A stretch of DNA of 16,930 bases from CAVZLD01 sp964522605 (GTDB taxonomy: Bacteria; Planctomycetota; Planctomycetia; Pirellulales; Pirellulaceae), in the NCBI GenBank assembly GCA_964522605.1, contig CAZFWV010000127.1, forward strand, positions 1 to 16,930. Direction: 5' to 3'. Shown piece after piece: positions 13,388-16,930 of this stretch (within the stretch, counting starts at the first letter, position 1; every line of letters begins with the position of its first letter). The position numbers and the translations under genes were made by a program. The notes under the pieces are model-generated. The model ran no database searches. It saw only the letters and a program-made list of their open reading frames with translations, and was not told the DNA's origin.

Positions 13388-13597
13388 CGGTCCTCCCGTT
13401 TACTTCGTCCACACACCGGCTATACTCGACGCAGCTTGGCCGNNNNNNNNNNNNNNNNNNNNNNNNNNNNNNNNNNNNNNNNNNNNNNNNNNNNNNNNNN
13501 NNNNNNNNNNNNNNNNNNNNNNNNNNNNNNNNNNNNNNNNNNCGGTCCTCCCGTTTACTTCGTCCACACACCGGCTATACTCGACGCAGCTTGGCCG
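13388..13597. other. scaffold gap (100 N) flanked by identical 55-bp sequences
   Basis: Positions 13443-13542 are exactly 100 Ns. The 55 bases before the gap (13388-13442) and the 55 after it (13543-13597) are identical. A de Bruijn assembler run at k=55 leaves just such an overlap between neighbouring contigs, so the N run most likely stands for zero missing bases or for an unresolved repeat. Coordinates to the right may be about 155 bases too high. Confidence 0.9.
13554..13581 (+). promoter_or_regulatory. candidate sigma-70 promoter of the NCS1 permease
   Basis: TTTACT (13554-13559), a 16-base spacer and TATACT (13576-13581) resemble -35 and -10 elements. They lie about 100 bases before the permease ATG. 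The same sequence appears left of the N gap because the flank is duplicated; only one promoter is likely to exist. Confidence 0.4.
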
Positions 13598-13680
13598 TGA
13601 CCCGACGCACGCAGGCGGCGGAGCCGTGGGGTTTCCACGAGACACGCCGTCGGCGATTGTCCTGCCTCAGGAGGAAACCG

Positions 13681-15072
13681 ATGGCTGCGAATCTTCCCGA
13701 CTACATTGCTTCAGCGCAACCCGTGCCCCAAGCCAACCGGGTCGCGTGGTTCAAGAGCACGGCGCAGACTTACGCCGGCATCATGTTGTGGTTCGTCTTT
13801 TGGCAGGACGTTCCCAAAGGGGATGGAACGGCGGGAGGAACGCTGATCCAGGGATTGGGCGTGGCTTTGGTCGGACTGGTCCTGGCCGCATTGCTTTGCC
13901 ATTTTCTCTATTACCTCGTGCCCGGCATGCTGGGAATGAAGACCGGGCTGCCACTCTACATTGTGGGAACCTCCACGTACGGCGCGTTTGGCGGATTCCT
14001 GATGCCCGGGTTTCTGATGGGCGCGCTCCAGTTTGGCTGGCTCGGTGTGAACGCGTATTTTTCCAGCCTGCTGCTAGTGGCTCCGTTCTTTGAAACGATG
14101 GAAGCCGCAACCGGCTCGACGGCCCATCGGATTGTGGCCATCATTTGGGCGATTGCTGCCGCATTTATCGGGTTGAAGGGGATCCAGTACGTGGCTCGCG
14201 TGGCCAGTCTGTTACCGGCCATTCCCCTAGTGATCCTGTTGATTCTGTTTGCTCGCACGGCGGGTGGGCTGAGCGGCTTTGACCCGAGTCAACTCGTGGG
14301 CGACGGAGCTGTTGCCGGTTCGACGCTGACCAGTTGGGGCGTGATTGCGGCGCTGTTGGTCTACATCATCGGTTTCTTCGCGACGGCGGGAGCGGCCGGA
14401 GCGGACTTTGGCATGAACAATCGCGATGCGAACGACGTGCAGATGGGTGGTCTGATCGGCATCGCGGGTGCCACGATCTTCGCCGGCGGACTTTCCCTGC
14501 TGATCGTCGCGGGAGCCTACGGAATGGGACTCGTGCAGGCCGACGGCCCGACGCAAACGACGGCCCTGATGGAAACGATCATGGGCAGCAAAGTGGCCGC
14601 GGTCTTCTGGTATCTGCTGGCGATTGCCGCGATCCCGCCCGCGTGCTTTTCGGCCTTCATTGCGGCGAACAGCTTCAAGACCACACTGCCGCAGGTCAAC
14701 CCATTCGTTTCGGTCGGAATCGGCACCGCCGTCAGTATTCTGCTCGCCGTCACCGGGTGGGCGGGAGATGTCGTCAGCGTCTTCTCGATCATCGGAGCTT
14801 CGTTCGGTCCCGTGTGCGGAGCGATGGCGGCTGACTACTTGTTGTCGGGCAGGCAATGGGCGGGTCCGCGAGCCGGTTTCAATCCGGCCGGCTGGATTTC
14901 GTGGGTCGTCGGCTTCATCGTCGGTGCAGCCAACTTCATTCCGGCACTGGCCGGCAAGGTCCCCGTGCCTCCGCTGGCGGCCTTCGTCGTCGGGTTCGTG
15001 CTTTATCTCGTGCTCGCGAAGGCGGGACTGGAGAGCCAGAAACTACCGATGCCCCAAGCGGCCAAGGCATAA
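13681..15072 (+). CDS. NCS1/CodB-type nucleobase:cation symporter
   Basis: An inner-membrane permease of 463 residues with about 12 hydrophobic segments, of the nucleobase:cation symporter-1 (cytosine/purine, uracil, thiamine, allantoin) superfamily. Family marks are MKTGLPLYIVGTSTYGAFGG (86-105), LQFGWLGVNAYFSS (116-129) in the helix 3 region, and ADFGMNNRDANDVQMG (241-256), which matches the CodB-like loop with a D-x-x-R/N pattern. The ATG at 13681 follows AGGAGG with 6-base spacing and is far better than frames starting before the N gap. The substrate could be cytosine, another nucleobase, a hydantoin or a vitamin. No deaminase, hydantoinase or thiamine gene is adjacent, so it is left open. 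It stands alone, after the kinase upstream region and before a repeat-rich spacer. Confidence 0.85.
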   Translation: MAANLPDYIASAQPVPQANRVAWFKSTAQTYAGIMLWFVFWQDVPKGDGTAGGTLIQGLGVALVGLVLAALLCHFLYYLVPGMLGMKTGLPLYIVGTSTYGAFGGFLMPGFLMGALQFGWLGVNAYFSSLLLVAPFFETMEAATGSTAHRIVAIIWAIAAAFIGLKGIQYVARVASLLPAIPLVILLILFARTAGGLSGFDPSQLVGDGAVAGSTLTSWGVIAALLVYIIGFFATAGAAGADFGMNNRDANDVQMGGLIGIAGATIFAGGLSLLIVAGAYGMGLVQADGPTQTTALMETIMGSKVAAVFWYLLAIAAIPPACFSAFIAANSFKTTLPQVNPFVSVGIGTAVSILLAVTGWAGDVVSVFSIIGASFGPVCGAMAADYLLSGRQWAGPRAGFNPAGWISWVVGFIVGAANFIPALAGKVPVPPLAAFVVGFVLYLVLAKAGLESQKLPMPQAAKA

Positions 15073-15191
15073 GGGAACTCCCAGCGGATTGCGTTTTGTT
15101 TAACCGCGTGCCCAGCGGGCCGCGCGAGCTGCGCGGCGCGTTGTCCACGCGGTTCGCGCTCCGCGTGGAACGTGTGCGAGCGAAGGTAGTC

Positions 15192-15221
15192 CTCGTTCCC
15201 AGGCAGGAGCCTGGGAACGAG
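15192..15221. repeat. perfect 13-bp hairpin repeat, CACGC/GCGTG family copy 3
   Basis: CTCGTTCCCAGGC-AGGA-GCCTGGGAACGAG is a perfect inverted repeat with a four-base loop. It matches 3218-3243 at 21 of 26 bases. The stem pair that is C-G there is G-C here. Confidence 0.75.
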
Positions 15222-15256
15222 CGTGAACCCAAAGGCTTGACGCCGTGCACCGACAA

Positions 15257-15303
15257 CTCACGACTTCGGTCCCGCGAACGTAGCCGGAGTCGTGAGACTT
15301 CGG
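15257..15303 (+). repeat. CCGRAKTC-GTGA hairpin repeat, degenerate copy plus copy 1
   Basis: CTCACGACTTCGG (15257-15269) pairs with CCGGAGTCGTGAG (15284-15296) with one mismatch. The right part is itself a hairpin: CCGGAGTC-GTGA-GACTTCGG (15284-15303), preceded by CGTAG. It is homologous to the inverted copy at 15321-15345. Confidence 0.6.
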
Positions 15304-15320
15304 AGGATTCGAGCAACGGT

Positions 15321-15345
15321 CCGAATTCTCACGAATTCGGCTACG
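15321..15345 (-). repeat. CCGAATTC-GTGA-GAATTCGG hairpin repeat, copy 2
   Basis: On the minus strand it reads CGTAG, then a perfect 8-bp stem CCGAATTC/GAATTCGG around GTGA. It matches 22 of 25 bases of 15279-15303. A third ACGAATTCGG half-copy occurs at 15353-15362. Confidence 0.65.
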
Positions 15346-15406
15346 AAAACACACGAATTCGGTCGCGAGGTGGCAAGATTCCCCCGACGGTCAATCACCC
15401 AGCACA

Positions 15407-16930
15407 TCACGCCTGCGCGAAGCGATTGGCCAATTTGGGAATCGCGGCGGTGACGACGTGCTCCACGTTTTCCGCAAAGACGAACTCGAGGTCCTTCAGC
15501 ACATTTTCCGGTAGCTCGTCAATGTCCTTGGCATTCTCCTTGGGCAGAATGACCTGCGACATGCCGGCACGATGGGCGGCGAGAACTTTTTCTCTGATCC
15601 CACCAACAGGAAGTACGAGACCGCTAAGCGTGATCTCACCGGTCATCGCGGTGTCACTGCGCACGGGTTGGTGCGAGTAGAGGGAGGCGAGGGCGGTGGC
15701 CATCGTAACGCCTGCTGAGGGACCGTCCTTGGGCGTTGCACCTGCCGGCACATGGATGTGTACTCCGCACGCGAGCGCCTGTTTCTCCAAATCCAATTCG
15801 GCCCACTGGGATCGCACGAAACTTTGCGCCGCCCGGGCGGATTCCTTCATGACTTCGCCCAACTGCCCGGTCAGTGTCAGTTCCTGCTTCGCATCGGGCA
15901 GCAATACGGCTTCGACGTACAGAACATCCCCACCGACGGGCGTCCACGCCAAGCCGGCAGCAACTCCCGGTCCCAACTGTTTTCGCAGTTCCTGGTGATG
16001 GAACTTCTCGCGTCCCAGCAACTTGCCCAGCATCTCCTTGTCGACCGTCACCGCTTCGGTTCGTCCTTCGGCGAACTGGGTCGCGACCTTACGACAGACG
16101 CTGCCGATGACGCGTTCGAGTTCCCGGACACCGGACTCCCAGGTATAGAAGCGAATCAAGTGCAGCAGAACCTCATCGGGCAGGATGACCTGATCGGACT
16201 GCAGTCCCGAGTCGGCCGTTTGTCGTGGCAGGAGATAACGGCGGGCAATCTGCTGTTTTTCGTAGTCGCTGTAGCCCGAAACCTGCAGGACTTCGACGCG
16301 ATCCAGCAGGGGCTGCGGAATCGTATCCAGCGTGTTGGCCGTGCCGATGAAGAAGACCTGTGACAGGTCGAAGGGCAAGTTCAGATAATTGTCACGAAAC
16401 TGGGAATTCTGTGCGGGGTCGAGAATCTCCAGCAAGGCAGCAGCCGGATCCCCGCGGAAGTCGCGGCCCAGCTTGTCGACTTCGTCCAGCATCAGGAGTG
16501 GATTGCGCACGCCCGCGCGTCGAACGGCTTGAATAATTCGTCCTGGCATCGAGCCGATGTAGGTGCGGCGGTGACCGCGCAATTCCGCTTCGTCCGAGAC
16601 GCCGCCCAGACTCTCGCGGGCGAACTTGCGGCCGATCGCCTCGGCAATCGATTTCCCCAGGGACGTTTTTCCGACGCCGGGGGGACCGACGAAACAGAGG
16701 ATCGGCGCCCGTGCGCTCGGATTGAGCTTCATCACGGCCAGGTATTCCAGGATTCGCTCCTTCACCTTCTTGAGTCCGTAATGATCGCGATCGAGGATTT
16801 CGCGGGCACGCGGCAGATCGATGTCGTCTTCGGTGAGTTTGTTCCAGGGAAGTTCCGCGATCAGTTCCAGGTAACTCCGCGTGACTTGATAATCGGGCGC
16901 GGCGGCGGGCAGACGCTCGAGGCGTTTCAG
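15407..16930 (-). CDS. lon: ATP-dependent Lon protease, C-terminal 507 residues (5' end beyond the window)
   Basis: Lon is a cytoplasmic AAA+ serine protease that degrades damaged and regulatory proteins. The frame is open to the right edge, so the start lies outside; the GTG at 16765 is internal. The visible part begins in the N-domain helical region (SYLELIAELPWNKLTEDDID, 19-38), then the linker DRDHYGLKKVKERILEYLAV. Walker A is GPPGVGKT (82-89), Walker B LLMLDEVD (145-152). The sensor and arginine-finger region is typical (FIGTANTLDTIPQPLLDRVE). The protease domain has the Ser-Lys dyad S405 (PKDGPSAGVT) and K448 (GIREKVLAAHRAG), 43 residues apart as in E. coli Lon. All catalytic residues are intact, and the C-terminus ends normally. 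It converges with the NCS1 permease. Confidence 0.96.
   Translation of the reverse strand: MKRLERLPAAAPDYQVTRSYLELIAELPWNKLTEDDIDLPRAREILDRDHYGLKKVKERILEYLAVMKLNPSARAPILCFVGPPGVGKTSLGKSIAEAIGRKFARESLGGVSDEAELRGHRRTYIGSMPGRIIQAVRRAGVRNPLLMLDEVDKLGRDFRGDPAAALLEILDPAQNSQFRDNYLNLPFDLSQVFFIGTANTLDTIPQPLLDRVEVLQVSGYSDYEKQQIARRYLLPRQTADSGLQSDQVILPDEVLLHLIRFYTWESGVRELERVIGSVCRKVATQFAEGRTEAVTVDKEMLGKLLGREKFHHQELRKQLGPGVAAGLAWTPVGGDVLYVEAVLLPDAKQELTLTGQLGEVMKESARAAQSFVRSQWAELDLEKQALACGVHIHVPAGATPKDGPSAGVTMATALASLYSHQPVRSDTAMTGEITLSGLVLPVGGIREKVLAAHRAGMSQVILPKENAKDIDELPENVLKDLEFVFAENVEHVVTAAIPKLANRFAQA

Larger units (their letters stand above)
13133..13680. other. 548-bp intergenic region with hairpin and assembly gap
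   Basis: Upstream of both the kinase (minus) and the permease (plus). It holds one REP-type hairpin (13330-13352), a 100-N gap with duplicated flanks, a candidate promoter and the permease leader. The open frames that cross the gap are artefacts. The leader has a small CGTGG-GGTTT-CCACG hairpin at 13625-13639. Confidence 0.7.
15073..15406. other. 334-bp convergent spacer with five hairpins
   Basis: It lies between the permease stop and the lon stop. It contains GCCGCGC-GAGCT-GCGCGGC (15119-15137), CCACGCGG-TTCGCGCT-CCGCGTGG (15145-15168), and three further elements listed separately. No protein gene is supported. The GC-rich hairpin at 15119-15137 is the best terminator candidate for the permease, but no T-run follows. 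Confidence 0.65.

Noticed and set aside
13309..13680. N-terminal extension of the NCS1 permease reaching through the N gap
   Set aside because: It reads through Ns and duplicated flanks. The ATG at 13681 has AGGAGG with ideal spacing and begins the normal family N-terminus.
14856..15680. Plus-strand 274-codon frame crossing the permease end, the spacer and lon
   Set aside because: It overlaps two well-supported genes and the hairpin repeats; composition is that of a shadow frame.
1..16930. tRNA, rRNA, riboswitch, phage or defence-system genes
   Set aside because: I read both strands for cloverleaf ends, conserved riboswitch cores and the usual integrase, restriction or toxin families and saw none. 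Short or divergent RNA genes could be missed by eye; tRNAscan and Infernal would settle this.

Overview
The window looks like chromosomal DNA of a Planctomycetota bacterium (Pirellulales/Planctomycetales-like), probably a metagenome-derived scaffold. This is inferred from the high GC content, long spacers packed with hairpin repeats, a very large secreted VWA protein with Gly/Met-rich low complexity, a small Ser/Thr kinase, a Tat-exported sugar isomerase/epimerase-like protein, and a VKOR-thioredoxin fusion. No marker gene fixes the taxonomy. A run of 100 Ns (13443-13542) is flanked by the same 55 bp on both sides, so it is an assembly join rather than biology.

Layout, left to right. A 7-bp minisatellite (50-112) precedes a VKOR-DsbA-like disulfide-forming membrane protein (186-1556, +). 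It converges with a Tat-signal TIM-barrel isomerase/endonuclease-like protein (1644-2567, -). A 0.97-kb spacer (2568-3536) holds an inverted REP doublet, two further hairpin repeats, and a leader with two mutually exclusive stem-loops. That leader belongs to the largest gene, a 1335-residue exported protein (3537-7544, +) combining a VWA domain, a coiled coil, a secretin/STN-like module, a Gly-Met repeat, helical repeats, a DUF2135-like beta domain and a Gly-Phe tail. It converges with tsaD (minus strand), which lies downstream of an S41 processing protease (minus strand); a REP-type foldback separates these two. Divergent from the protease is a probable two-gene operon: a thiamine-binding MTH1187/YkoF-like protein, then L-2-hydroxyglutarate oxidase lhgO. 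lhgO overlaps, stop against stop, a small cytoplasmic Ser/Thr kinase on the minus strand. After a hairpin and the artefactual gap comes an NCS1-type nucleobase permease (13681-15072, +). A 334-bp spacer with five hairpins follows, and finally lon (minus strand), which runs off the right edge.

The genes do not form one pathway. Most are housekeeping or common planctomycete accessory functions: tRNA t6A modification, protein quality control by Lon and S41, disulfide formation, 2-hydroxyglutarate clearance and nucleobase uptake. The least explained parts are the multidomain VWA protein with its structured leader, and the dense intergenic hairpin repeats. Two repeat families carry compensatory base changes between copies within this window, which argues that the folded form is, or was, under selection.
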